Below, piece after piece: positions 9,368-18,744 of a stretch of DNA of 64,000 bases. Every line of letters begins with the position of its first letter. The first letter of the stretch is position 1. The DNA comes from Deltaproteobacteria bacterium (GTDB taxonomy: Bacteria > JADJOY01): positions 124,001-188,000 of the forward strand of contig JADJOY010000020.1 in assembly GCA_016713535.1 (NCBI GenBank), given 5' to 3'. The position numbers and the translations under genes are program-made. Under the pieces are notes generated by a model, which was not told where the DNA came from, did no database searches, and saw nothing but the letters and a program-made list of their open reading frames with translations.

Positions 9368-9793
9368 ATGATCGACATCCACGACGTGCGCTGGTGGTAC
9401 TGGCTGGCGACGGCGCTCCTGCTCGGCGTCGCGCTCATCGCTGGCTCGCCGCTCGGGATTCCCCTCGCCGTCGCGCTCGCGGTGGTCCAGGTGCTCCACT
9501 TCGGTGCGCGCGACGGTGCGACTTCGTTTCCGGCGCAAGTCCGGGTCGCGTACCTGGCGATCCTGATCGCCGGGGGCGTCCCAGGACTCGGCGTCCTTCA
9601 CTGGATCCAGCTCTTCGGCACGACCGCCATGGTGACGGTCGGCTACTGCCCGCTCGCACGCTGCCTCTCGCTCTTGCCGTGGAACCGACGCGGGCCTCTC
9701 GACCTCGCGGCGCTCCGCCGCGCGTTCCTCACCCCTCCCGTGCGGGGAAGCATCCTCTCCACGACCGACTCGCCGGCTCGGCCGGCGACCTGA
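9368..9793 (+). CDS. Conserved small integral membrane protein
   Basis: This 141-residue protein has four predicted membrane helices (about residues 8-22, 26-42, 54-70 and 74-95). A recognisable core is QVRVAYLAILIAGGVPGLG, then WIQLFGTTAMVTVGYCPLAR and LSLLPWNR. I have the impression of a conserved hypothetical membrane family but cannot assign a function. A GTG at 9359 overlapping the previous stop (GTGA) is an alternative start and would add three residues. It is probably translationally coupled to the upstream methyltransferase. Confidence 0.72.
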   Translation: MIDIHDVRWWYWLATALLLGVALIAGSPLGIPLAVALAVVQVLHFGARDGATSFPAQVRVAYLAILIAGGVPGLGVLHWIQLFGTTAMVTVGYCPLARCLSLLPWNRRGPLDLAALRRAFLTPPVRGSILSTTDSPARPAT

Positions 9794-9807
9794 AAGGAAA
9801 GCGTCTC

Positions 9808-10242
9808 ATGTCGAACGATCGAGCCCATTCCGGGCGCTGCTTCTGCGGCGCCGTCGAAGTGAAGGTCATCGGCTCGCCCGCCGCGATGGGCTACTGCCAC
9901 TGCGACTCGTGCCGCCGCTGGTCGGCCGGCCCGGTGAACGCGTTCACGCTGTGGAAGCCCGAGCAGGTCGAGGTGACGAAGGGCGCCCGAACGCTGGGCA
10001 CCTTCCACCTCACTCCGGCGAGTCTGCGCCGCTGGTGCACGACCTGCGGCGGACACGTGCTCACCGAGCACCCCGGCTTCGGCCTCACCGACGTCTACGC
10101 GGCGACCATCCCCACCTTTCCGTTCGAGCCCGCGGTGCACGTCCACTACCAGGAGACCGTGCTGCCGATGCGTGACGGGCTGCCCAAGATGAAGGACCTG
10201 CCCGCCGAGATGGGCGGCTCGGGCGTCGCGCTGCCCGAGTGA
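9808..10242 (+). CDS. GFA-family zinc protein (CENP-V/GFA domain)
   Basis: This 144-residue protein belongs to the family named after the disputed glutathione-dependent formaldehyde-activating enzyme. The zinc-binding cysteines are clear: GRCFCGAV, YCHCDSCRRW and WCTTCGGH, spaced as in the CENP-V/GFA beta-tent fold. GAAAGGAAA provides a ribosome-binding site. Its position right after two methyltransferases and a membrane protein suggests a small C1- or thiol-metabolism operon, but no enzyme activity can be claimed from the sequence. Confidence 0.9.
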   Translation: MSNDRAHSGRCFCGAVEVKVIGSPAAMGYCHCDSCRRWSAGPVNAFTLWKPEQVEVTKGARTLGTFHLTPASLRRWCTTCGGHVLTEHPGFGLTDVYAATIPTFPFEPAVHVHYQETVLPMRDGLPKMKDLPAEMGGSGVALPE

Positions 10243-10443
10243 GTCCGGGCGGCGATCGGGGCGGCGCGCGCGCCCCGCGATCCTTGCCCTTCCCGGTTCG
10301 AGCGACGAGCCTGACCCGGCCCCGTGCCGGATCCGGGCTCGGGCGCTCGAACCGGGGGATCCATGCGCTCGTCTCTCCTCGCGGCCGTCCTGAATGATCG
10401 CCCGCAACTTGGTGCGCCCCGCCGCTCTCGGTGCCCCACCGAC

Positions 10444-10503
10444 CGTAGCGCGTGGGCTCGTCCCCCGCTGCGGGCGTTGCGGGGGACGAGCCCACGCGCT
10501 ACG
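10444..10503. repeat. Perfect 25-bp inverted repeat with 10-base loop
   Basis: CGTAGCGCGTGGGCTCGTCC plus CCCGC, loop TGCGGGCGTT, then the exact complement. It ends 6 bases before the start of the AapJ-like gene. It lacks a T-tract, so it looks more like a mobile palindromic repeat than a terminator, although it may influence expression of the downstream gene. Confidence 0.7.
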
Positions 10504-10509
10504 AGGGCG

Positions 10510-11523
10510 ATGCGATTCGTGAGTACGCACCTGGTGCTCGCGGCGGCTCTCGTCGCCTCCGCGAGCGCCGGCACGCTCGACACGATCAAGCAGCGCGGTC
10601 AGCTCGCGTGCGGTGTGAACGTCGGGCTCGCCGGGTTCTCGATCGCCGACAGCCAGGGCAAGTGGGTGGGGCTCGACGTGGACTTCTGCCGAGCGGTCGC
10701 GGCCGCGGTCCTCGGCGACGGCACCAAGGTCAAGTTCACGCCGCTCAGCGCCCAGCAGCGCTTCACCGCGCTCCAGTCGGGCGAGGTCGACGTGCTGTCG
10801 CGAAACACCACCTGGACGCTGACCCGCGACACCTCGCTCGGCCTCGACTTCGCCGGCATCGACTTCTACGACGGCCAGGGCTTCCTCGTGCCGAAGAAGC
10901 TCGGGGTGAAGAGCGCAAAGGATCTCAAGGGCGCCACCGTCTGCGTGCAGCCCGGCACCACCACCGAGCTCAATCTCGCCGACTACTCGCGGGCCAACGG
11001 TCTCGCGCTCAAGCCGGTGGTGATCGAGAAGTTCGAGGAGTTCACCAAGGCCTATTTCGCCGGGCGCTGCGACGCGATGACCACCGACGTGTCGGCGCTC
11101 GCCTCGATCCGCGCCACGCTCGCGCCGGCGGCCGGCGAGCAGGTGCTGCTTCCCGAGACGATCTCGAAGGAGCCGTTCGGTCCGGCGGTTCGCCAGGGCG
11201 ATCCGCAGTGGGCGGACGTGGTGCGCTGGGTGCTGCAGGCGCTGATCGAGGCCGAGGAGCAGGGGCTCACGGCGGCGAACGTCGTCGAGCAGTCGACCGC
11301 GAGCCCGTCGCCCAACGTGAAGCGTCTCCTCGGCACCACGGCGGGCATGGGCCAGGCGCTCGGCCTGAGCGAGAAGTGGGCGCTCGAGGCGATCCGCCAG
11401 GTCGGCAACTACGGCGAGATCTTCGAGAGGAACGTGGGCAAGGGCTCGCCGCTCGGCCTCGACCGCGGTCCCAACCAGCTCTGGACCAAGGGTGGGCTGA
11501 TCTACGCGCTGCCGATCCGATGA
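10510..11523 (+). CDS. aapJ: General L-amino-acid ABC transporter substrate-binding protein (AapJ/BztA type)
   Basis: This 337-residue periplasmic solute-binding protein (family 3) has a cleavable signal peptide (hydrophobic MRFVSTHLVLAAALVASASA). The conserved order is LACGVNVGLAGFSIAD, GLDVDFCRAVAAAVLGD, RFTALQSGEVDVLSRNTTW, YDGQGFLVPKKLGV, VCVQPGTTTELNLADY and GNYGEIFERNVG. This closely follows AapJ/BztA proteins that capture a broad range of L-amino acids. No permease (AapQ/M) or ATPase (AapP) gene lies nearby, so it is an orphan here. The ATG at 10510 is chosen because the signal peptide begins there. Upstream is the 60-base inverted repeat. The stop overlaps the next start. Confidence 0.9.
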   Translation: MRFVSTHLVLAAALVASASAGTLDTIKQRGQLACGVNVGLAGFSIADSQGKWVGLDVDFCRAVAAAVLGDGTKVKFTPLSAQQRFTALQSGEVDVLSRNTTWTLTRDTSLGLDFAGIDFYDGQGFLVPKKLGVKSAKDLKGATVCVQPGTTTELNLADYSRANGLALKPVVIEKFEEFTKAYFAGRCDAMTTDVSALASIRATLAPAAGEQVLLPETISKEPFGPAVRQGDPQWADVVRWVLQALIEAEEQGLTAANVVEQSTASPSPNVKRLLGTTAGMGQALGLSEKWALEAIRQVGNYGEIFERNVGKGSPLGLDRGPNQLWTKGGLIYALPIR

Positions 11524-13060
11524 GGCGGGCGCTGCGTGTACTGAGCGTGGCCGTCGCGGTCGCGCTGGGCGCGGGCTGTGGTGACGGGGGCGGATCGGCG
11601 CACGTCGCGGGCTCTCCGCCGGCGCTTCACGTCGCCGACCGCGCCATCCGCGACGACGCGGGCCGCACCGTGCTGCTGCGCGGCGCGGCGGTGATCGGCC
11701 TCGGCGACTACTTCCAGGGCAACCCCGACGTGCCGTCGTCGGCGGGCGTCACCGAGCGCGACCTCGACCAGATCGCGGCACTCGGCATGAGCTCGATCCG
11801 GCTGCTCGTCCACTGGAGCGCCCTCGAGCCCGAGCGCGGCGTCTTCGACGAGGGCTACCTCGCGCGCGTCCGCCAGGTGGTGAACTGGGCGCGCGAGCGC
11901 GGCGTCTACGTGATCCTCGACATGCACCAGGACGCGTGGGGCAAGTTCGTGAACACCGCGCCCGGCCAGGAGTGCCCCGCGCCGTTCGCGCCCAACCAGG
12001 GCTGGGACGGCGCGCCCGAGTGGGCGACGATCACCGACGGCCGTTGGCGCTGCCGCTTCATGACCCGCGAGCTCTCGCCCGCGGTGATGACTGCGTGGGA
12101 GAGCTTCTGGGACGACCGCGACGGCATCCAGCAGGAGCTCATCGACACCTGGGCGTGGCTGGCCGCTGCGTTCCGGGACGATCCCACCGTGATCGGCTAC
12201 GACCTCCTGAACGAGCCCAACTGGGGGCTCGACTACGGCTACACCGTCCAGACGCGGAAGCCCGCGTTCCAGCGCCGCGCCCTCGAGGCGGTGCGCGCCG
12301 CCGAGCGGCCCTCGCTACGGAAGATCGTGTTCTTCGAGCCGACGGCGGTGTGGTCGGCGGTGCCGACCGAAGCGGTGGTGCCGTTCACCGACGACGACCA
12401 GATCGTCTACGCGCCGCACATCTACGCCGAGTCGATCACCGCCGACCTCGCGTTCTTCCCGGAGCCCGTCTTCACGCTGCGCGGCGCATTCGAGGAGGCG
12501 AGGCGCGAAGCGGAGGGCTACGGCACCACGTTCTGGTCGGGCGAATGGGGTTGGTTCGGCGACCCCACCCATCCGTATGCGACGCGCTACGCGGCCCTCG
12601 AGGACGAGTTCCAGGTGGGCGGCGCCTGGTGGTCGTGGCGGGGTGCCTGCGGCGACCCGCACGCGGTGTCGTGGCCGAGCCGCGACTATGGCGACTTCAA
12701 CGGCAACCTGCTGCTCAGCCGATGCAAGGATCCGGCGAACCTGGCGGGGATCGAGGTCGGGCTCGTCGAGCCGCACGCGCGGGTGCTGTCGCGCGCCTAC
12801 CCGCGGCGCTGGCCGGGGACGATCACGTTCACGTCGGATCCCGCGAGCGGGCGGCTCGAGCTGGCCGGCGAGGGCGCGCGGGCGACGCGCCACTCGAGGT
12901 GTGGATCCCCGGCGACGGCGAGCCCGAGCTCACGCACACCGGCCTCACGATGGAATCGCTCACGCACGTCGACGGCGGTTGGATCCTGAACGCTCGCCCC
13001 AGCGCGAGCGCGATCCGGCTCGGCGCCACCGCCGCGGTCGCCCCTGTGCCCCCGCGCTAG
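11520..13060 (+). CDS. Glycoside hydrolase family 5 lipoprotein (endoglycoceramidase-like), frameshifted near the C terminus
   Basis: The ATG overlaps the previous stop (ATGA). A lipoprotein signal ends at LGAGC, so the mature protein should be lipid-anchored. The GH5 barrel includes LRGAAVIGLGDYFQG, IRLLVHWSALEP and YVILDMHQDAWGKF. The acid/base glutamate is in YDLLNEPNWG and the nucleophile glutamate in FWSGEWGWFG. This pattern is close to endoglycoceramidase-type GH5 enzymes, which cut glycans from lipids. At about 12870-12893 the frame shifts by one base. The C-terminal beta-domain (LEVWIPGDGEPELTHTGLT to LGATAAVAP) continues in a second frame to 13060. The one-base loss is either a sequencing error or a recent mutation. 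Without correction the first frame stops at 12989. Confidence 0.85.
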
Positions 13061-13116
13061 CCCGGCTTTCCGTCACGCCCCTTCGGCGCGCACACCCACC
13101 CGAACGCGGGCCCGGG

Positions 13117-13790
13117 CACGTCCGTAGGGGCGGACCCAGTGCCCGCCCGCGGGGCGCGATCGCGCATTCGTCGCGGTCCCTCGCGACACATGCCCGTGCC
13201 GCGCCCGGTCAGGCCCGGGGACGGGCCCCGCCCCGACGACCGACGCCACCCCCCCAGCGACACGTCCGTAGGGGCGGGCCCAGCGCCCGCCCGCGGGGTG
13301 CGATCGCGCATTCGTCGCGGTCCCTCGCGACACATGCCCGTGCCGCGCAGCGACGCCGGGTCAGGCCCGGGCGGGGACGGGCCCCGCCCCGACGACCGAC
13401 GCCACCCCCCCAGCGACACGTCCGTAGGGGCGGGCCCAGTGCCCGCCCGCGGGGTGCGATCGCGCATTCGTCGCGGTCCCTCGCGACACATGCCCGTGCC
13501 GCGCAGCGACGCCGGGTCAGGCCCGGGCGGGGACGGGCCCCGCCCCTACGACCGACGCCACCCCCCCAGCGACACGTCCGTAGGGGCGGGCCCGGTGCCC
13601 GCCCGCGGGGCGCGTTCGGGCATTCGTATCGCGGTCCCTCGCGACACATGCCCGTGCCGCGCAGCGACGCCGGGTCAGGCCCGGGCGGGGACGGGCCCCG
13701 CCCCTACGACCGACGCCAACCCCCCAGCGACACGTCCGTAGGGGCGGGCCCAGTGCCCGCCCGCGGGGTGCGATCGGGCATTCGACGACG
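13117..13790. repeat. Tandem array of a ~156-bp GC-rich unit, five copies
   Basis: Unit starts ('cacgtccgtaggggcgg') fall at 13117, 13261, 13417, 13573 and 13731, giving spacings of 144, 156, 156 and 158 bp. The first unit lacks a 12-base block (about 'agcgacgccggg') present in the others. Each unit contains two GC hairpins (CGTAGGGGCGGGCCC with GCCCGCC, and GACGGGCCCCGCCCC). The last copy is partial. No credible protein is encoded. The segment from 13061 to 13846 holds only this array. Confidence 0.9.
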
Positions 13791-13846
13791 GGGGCTCGCG
13801 CCTCGTCGAGATCCGCAGCCGGCCCATCCGCGCCACCGCGCCACCC

Positions 13847-14539
13847 TCACCGCTGCCAGGGCTGGGTGGCGCTCGGCTGCCACGGCTTGGCCGGCTGATC
13901 GGCGGGAGGTGGCGCCAGTGGATCGGTGGCAGTGGGCTGGCTCATCCATCCCGGCGCGGATCGCGGCAACGCCTCCCCCGGCTCGTTCCGCGCCTCGAGC
14001 GCAGCGCGGAAGCTCTTGCCCGCGACGACCAGGTCGGCGATCCGCCACAGGCGATCACCGCGGGTGAGCTTCACCGTGAGGGCGCGCGGCGGCGCGTCCT
14101 CGACCTCGCGCTCGACGGGCACGCTCTCCCAGCGGTACTGCCGATACTCGCGCACGGTGCGGGTCCAGAAGAACGTGACCTCGACGTCGATCTCGTCGAC
14201 GCCGACGCGGGTGGCGCGGCCGGAGGCGGCGCGAGTCGGATACTCCTGCGAGTCGGTGAAGGGATCGCCGTTCACGAACGGCGCCTCGCCGGGCTCCGTC
14301 GGCCGCCGCACCTCGGCGAGCAGCAGCCGATAGAAGTCGGGCGCGAGCCACTCCTTGCGCTTCGCCACCGTGCCTTCGGTGAAGCTCATGTCGTGCTTCA
14401 GGTGATACGTGTAGAAGGTCCGCACCACGTGCACGGCCTTCACGAGATCCCGGTCGGGCTTCTCCTCGGCGCGCGCGTCGCCGAGCACGCCGACCACGAT
14501 CACCGCCGCGACCCACCGCCACCCTCCGCTGCGCCTCAT
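13847..14539 (-). CDS. DUF3828-like exported protein
   Basis: This 230-residue protein has an N-terminal signal peptide (GWRWVAAVIVVGVLGDARA). The body has the feel of the DUF3828/NTF2-like fold: VVRTFYTYHLKHDMSFTEG near the N terminus, FVNGDPFTDSQEYP in the middle, and VKLTRGDRLWRIADLVV near the end. About 40 Pro/Gln/Trp-rich residues form a tail. Function is unknown. It is the last gene of a minus-strand group with the rhomboid protease and the propeller protein. The gap to the rhomboid stop is 67 bases. Confidence 0.72.
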   Translation of the reverse strand: MRRSGGWRWVAAVIVVGVLGDARAEEKPDRDLVKAVHVVRTFYTYHLKHDMSFTEGTVAKRKEWLAPDFYRLLLAEVRRPTEPGEAPFVNGDPFTDSQEYPTRAASGRATRVGVDEIDVEVTFFWTRTVREYRQYRWESVPVEREVEDAPPRALTVKLTRGDRLWRIADLVVAGKSFRAALEARNEPGEALPRSAPGWMSQPTATDPLAPPPADQPAKPWQPSATQPWQR

Positions 14540-14606
14540 CTCGGACACCTCCTCGACGAACCACCGCCAGCGTAGCGCGGGCGGGGCACGGTTCACCCCG
14601 GCCGGC

Positions 14607-16103
14607 TCAGCGCCCGGGTGGGAGCGGGATCGACGCGGGACGCGCGGCGGGTAGCGCGCGCAGCGCCTGGCGGGCGCCCGCCGCGAGCGGGTGATCGGGG
14701 TAGCGCTCGAGGAACGCCCGGAACGCGTTCGCGCCGAGGTCGGGCCGATCGAGCTTGCGCACGTGGAGCTCGGCCAGCCGGTGCAGCGCCTTGGGCGCGA
14801 GCGCGTGGTCGGGGGTCGAGTCGGCGACGTCGCGGTACGCCCACAGCGCCTCGGCGGGCTCGTCGTTGTCCTCGAACCAGCGCGCCAGCACCATGCCGAG
14901 CGCCGGGTCGAGCCCCAGCCCGGGCAGCCGCTCGGCGAGCGCCTTGGCGGCGTCGAGGAGGTACTCGGTGGGACCGGTCGCCTTGGCCTTCTCGATCGCG
15001 CGGCCGAGCGCCGCACGCGCCGCGTCGACGTCGCCCACGTGCGCCAGCGACTGGGCGTGGATCGCGAGCAGCACCGGGTGTCCGGGGTGCTTCTCGAGCG
15101 CGCGCAAGCAGTAGCCGCTGGCATCGCGCCAGGCCCGCGACTGCGCGAGTGCCACCGCCATGTCGGTGTCTGCGTCGTCGGGCGACGCCTCGCCTCCCAT
15201 CGCCAGCCGCCGCTCGAAGAGCTTCTTCTCCCAGTCGAACCGGCGCAGCGCGTAGGCGAACACGGCGCCGAACGCGAAGCCCCCGAGGTGAGCGGAGACG
15301 GCGATGTGCAGGTCGAACTGGATCGACAGGAACATGAGCTGCTGCACCAGCCACAGACCGATCAGGAGCCAGCCCGGCATCGAGAGCTCGCCCCACCTGA
15401 GCATCGACGTCACCAGGAAGCGCCCCAGCCACAGGAAGCGCACGCGCGACCGGGCGTGGCGCACCAGGAACGCGCCGAAGCACGCGGCGATCGCTCCCGA
15501 GGCTCCCAGCATCCGCACGTCGGTACCGTGGAACGCCGGCCACTGGGCAAGGGCCGCGACCCACCCACCGACGAAGTAGAGCACCAGGAAGAGCCGCGTC
15601 CCGAAGCGGTACTCGAGCGGCGGCGCCGCGAGCGCGAAGAGCCACAGGTTGCCGAGCAGGTGCTCCCACCCCTCGTGCATGAACAGGTGGGTGACGAGCT
15701 GCCACGGCCGGAAGTCGCTCGTGAACACCAGATCGAGGTTGAGGTCGGCGTTACCGCGCTCCAGCCGCTCGAGGTCCGCCTTCGCCGCCGCCCACCGCTC
15801 CTGCTTCGCGGGCGCAACTCCCGGCACGTCGCCCCTGGGCAGCACCTCGAGGAACTCGTCCCACGGGAGCGGCCGCTCGGCGCCGGTGGCCCCGGGCCGG
15901 TCACGGATCGAGCGGACGTGATCCTGGTACGCCGAGGCCTGTGCCTCGTAGAGGCGACGCGTCGCGCCCTCGAGCGAGCCGAGGTCGCGCTCGGCGAGGA
16001 CGACGCGCGTCGCCGCGAACACCACGAGATTGAGCGCGACGATGGTGATCGTCGCCCACGGCACGCGCCGGATGGTCTGATCGTGGGCGTACGGCAGGAA
16101 CAT
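14607..16103 (-). CDS. Rhomboid family intramembrane serine protease with C-terminal TPR-like domain
   Basis: This 498-residue membrane protease has a first helix at about residues 15-35 and a soluble insertion at 36-120. The catalytic core has WQLVTHLFMHEGWEHLLGNL (conserved oxyanion-region His/Asn), the active-site serine in MLGASGAIAACFG (Ser202) and the histidine in SAHLGGFAFG (His272). After the last helix, residues about 310-470 are helical, with repeats such as ALEKHPGHPVLLAIHAQSLA and ADSTPDHALAPKALHRLAEL that look TPR-like. Rhomboids cleave transmembrane segments of other proteins. The substrate here is unknown. The neighbouring lipoproteins and propeller protein share its strand. 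Confidence 0.93.
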   Translation of the reverse strand: MFLPYAHDQTIRRVPWATITIVALNLVVFAATRVVLAERDLGSLEGATRRLYEAQASAYQDHVRSIRDRPGATGAERPLPWDEFLEVLPRGDVPGVAPAKQERWAAAKADLERLERGNADLNLDLVFTSDFRPWQLVTHLFMHEGWEHLLGNLWLFALAAPPLEYRFGTRLFLVLYFVGGWVAALAQWPAFHGTDVRMLGASGAIAACFGAFLVRHARSRVRFLWLGRFLVTSMLRWGELSMPGWLLIGLWLVQQLMFLSIQFDLHIAVSAHLGGFAFGAVFAYALRRFDWEKKLFERRLAMGGEASPDDADTDMAVALAQSRAWRDASGYCLRALEKHPGHPVLLAIHAQSLAHVGDVDAARAALGRAIEKAKATGPTEYLLDAAKALAERLPGLGLDPALGMVLARWFEDNDEPAEALWAYRDVADSTPDHALAPKALHRLAELHVRKLDRPDLGANAFRAFLERYPDHPLAAGARQALRALPAARPASIPLPPGR

Positions 16104-16143
16104 TGCGGCCAGCCTGGCGAGACCGCGCGCGAGCGCGTCCGGC

Positions 16144-16581
16144 TCAGCCCTTCCGCTCGCGCAGCTTCTTCGACTTCTCCCAGTGCTGGGTGTGGCACCA
16201 CTTGCACTGGAGCTGGACGTCGCTGCGCGCCATCTCCGCCGGCATGCGCTGCCCGAGATCGGAGTCGAGGCGCTCGAGGGCCTGGATCATGTCGGCGTTC
16301 TTCTTCTTGAAGTCGTCGCTCGGGTACTTCTCGGAGTTGGTCATCACCTCGGCCTGGAACATGCCGGTGAGCTGGGTGACGTACGGCTGCGCGTGGTAGC
16401 CGCCCTTTTCCGGGTAGGTCTCGATGAAGAGCGCCCACACCCGGCCGATCTCGCGCATGTGCACGGCGATCAGCTCCATCGACGGCTTCTCCGCGCACCC
16501 CGCGAGGAAGAGCGCTGCCGCGAGGCTGGTCGCTCGGGAAAGACTTCGGCGGGTGCGGCGGCTTCGCGAACGTCGCAACAT
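16144..16581 (-). CDS. Monoheme cytochrome c lipoprotein
   Basis: This 145-residue protein has a basic, twin-arginine-rich N terminus followed by a lipobox ending LFLAGCAEK, so it is probably a lipid-anchored periplasmic protein. A single heme-binding motif CKWCHTQHW lies near the C terminus (about residue 127). The region between is helical (ELIAVHMREIGRVWALFIET, DFKKKNADMIQALERLDSD), as in cytochrome c' or helical monoheme families. It is in the same orientation as the propeller gene upstream (53-base gap) and the rhomboid gene downstream. Confidence 0.85.
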   Translation of the reverse strand: MLRRSRSRRTRRSLSRATSLAAALFLAGCAEKPSMELIAVHMREIGRVWALFIETYPEKGGYHAQPYVTQLTGMFQAEVMTNSEKYPSDDFKKKNADMIQALERLDSDLGQRMPAEMARSDVQLQCKWCHTQHWEKSKKLRERKG

Positions 16582-16634
16582 GGTCTCTCCTCGGTGCCAC
16601 TGGCGGCGCGCGCTCGGCGACGCCGCGGGCTCGC

Positions 16635-18729
16635 TCACTTCGTCGGGCGCACCAGGCGGTCGAACGTGGCGATCTCGACCTGCGGGATCTCCCACTCGTG
16701 GACCATGTACGCGAGCCGCGTGCCGTCCGGGCTCCACGCGGGCTGGGTGCGGTGCGGGTCGTCCTGGCCCACGAGGCGCGTGCTGCGCCTGGTCGCGCGA
16801 TCGTAGAGGTGCAGGTCGGTCTCGTCCTTGAAGTCGCCGAGCCTCGCTCCGGCGCGGCGGTTGGCGACGATCATGGTCGAGTCGGAGATCACGCGCTCGT
16901 AGACGAGCCGCTGCCCGTCCCGCGACCAGCGCGCGGTCGAGAGGCGGATCGCGTCGTGGGCTGGGCTCAGGACCTCCTCGGCTTCCCCGCCGGCCGCGGA
17001 GCCCATCATGAGGCTCGCCTCGAGGGACACCGTGTCGGGATCGGCGGCGTGCCCGAACGCGTAGGCGAACGAGCGGTAGCCGCCGAACTCGCCGTCGTCG
17101 GCGATCGGGTCGGGCTCGTAGTCCCAGTGCACCCACGACACCGTGTGGCTATCGCGCCCGACCCACGCGGCGTGCGCGTTCATGCCGCCGTGGGCGACCG
17201 CGACCGGCTCACCGCCGTCGCGCGGGATCGCCATCAGGTCGATTCCGGCGAAGCGCTTCGCCTTGTACGAGTAGACGTGCGGCGCCTCCATGCGGCCGTC
17301 GGAGTCGTAGTCGGGCTCGTAGCGGTCCCAGGCGAGCCCCTGCTTCATGTATTCGGTGGTGTTGGCGCGACGGTAGAGGATCGTGCGGCCGTCGGGCGAC
17401 CACACCGGATCGTAGCCGCCGTCGGCGGTGAGCTGGCGGTCGTCGCGGGTCGATATCTCGAACACGAAGATCTCGGGGCGCTCGGGCTTGTAGCGCGAGT
17501 AGAACCGGTAGGGCCCGACCATGTCGGGCTCGACCTCGACGCACCTCTCGTAGGCGACGAAACGGCCGTCCGGCGAGAGCCGGCCGTTGGCGCCGTCGAG
17601 CGACAGCGCGATCACCTTCGAGTGGACGTCGCCCACGGAGATGCGGGTCTCCCAGCCGTCGCCCCCCGCCGTCGGGAAGAGCACGTAGCGACCGCCTCCC
17701 CACGACGGCCCCGGGCTACCCTTCCACACCTGGGCGCGGGGGAACGTGGCGAGCACCGTGCCGCCCGCCACCGGCAGCACCCGGACGTTGGCGTCGCCGG
17801 CGCCGTTGTAGCCGTGCACCACCGCCTCGAGCTCGGGCTTCTCGGCGGGCTCGTAGACCGCGAGATAGCGCCCGTCGTGGCTGAACGACGCTCCCCACGC
17901 TGCGCGGCCCTTGCCGAGCACGATGCGGTGATGGGTGCGCTCCCACCGCCAGTAGCCCAGGTAACCGCCGGCCCCGAGCACGAACACCACCACGGCCCAC
18001 AGCTTGGGGTCGGCGTACCAGCGACGCCCGCCCTTCGACGCCCGCTGGCGCGCACGCGCGCCGCGCGGCACGTAGCCGCTCGCCGGCTTCGCCACGCCGG
18101 CGGTCGGCCGCAAGGTGCGGGTGGTCGGGCGCGGCTCGATGCCCGGCGCCGGCGCAGGGGTGGGCGCCCGCAGCACCCCCGCGCCGGGCTGCGCAGGGTC
18201 CCGCTCTTCGGGCCCGCGTCCGCGGCGTGCCCGGCGTCGCCGCGGCCGGGGTCCGCGAGGCCGCCGCCGCGCACGATCGCCGCGTGCGCCAGGAACGGCA
18301 CGCCCGGCGACGGCAGCCGACCGTGCTTCGCCTCCAGGATCGCGATCCGCCCGGCGGCGTAGCCGTTCAGGGGATCGACCTCGAGGCAGCCCCGGTAGTA
18401 GGCGAGCGCCGTCGAGACGTCGCCGGCCTCCTCGTAGACCTGCGCCAGCGACAGCAGCGCTTTGGGTTGATGGGGATCGAAGTCGAGCTTCTGCTGGAGA
18501 AAGGCCACGCGCCGCTGCTGGCTGTCGCTGAGCTCGATGACCGAGATGACCGGCGGCGCGGCCGCGAGGAGCGCGCTCGCGGCCGCCGCCACCTCACCCT
18601 CGGCGCCCGGCTCCGCGACCGGCGCGTTCGGCGCGCGCAGGCCGCCCGGGGCTCGTACGGCGACTTGCCGCAGTCCGGGCACGTCGCGACTCCGGCGTCG
18701 ATGTCGGCACCGCACTGCAGGCACATCAT
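16635..18729 (-). CDS. Zinc-ribbon/TPR/TolB-like beta-propeller membrane protein, broken by two frameshifts
   Basis: Three reading frames join into one protein of about 695 residues. The start MMCLQCGADIDAGVATCPDC gives a CxxC...CxxC zinc ribbon. After a frameshift near 18645 comes a TPR segment (ALLSLAQVYEEAGDVSTALA, YYRGCLEVDPLNGYAAGR). After a second near 18180, a Pro-rich linker, one membrane helix (KLWAVVVFVLGAGGYLGYW) and a PD40/TolB-like propeller follow (FSHDGRYLAVYEP, LSPDGRFVAYE, DPVWSPDGRTILYRR, RWSRDGQRLVYER, AWSPDGTRLAYM). The propeller would face the periplasm and the zinc ribbon plus TPR the cytoplasm. Function is unknown. If the shifts are real, only the propeller part from 18176 would be made. 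Confidence 0.75.
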
Positions 18730-18744
18730 GAGGCCGCCCCCCCC

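Noticed and set aside
13117-13790. Possible CRISPR array
   Set aside because: The repeats are contiguous 156-bp units with no short-repeat/unique-spacer pattern and no cas genes nearby.
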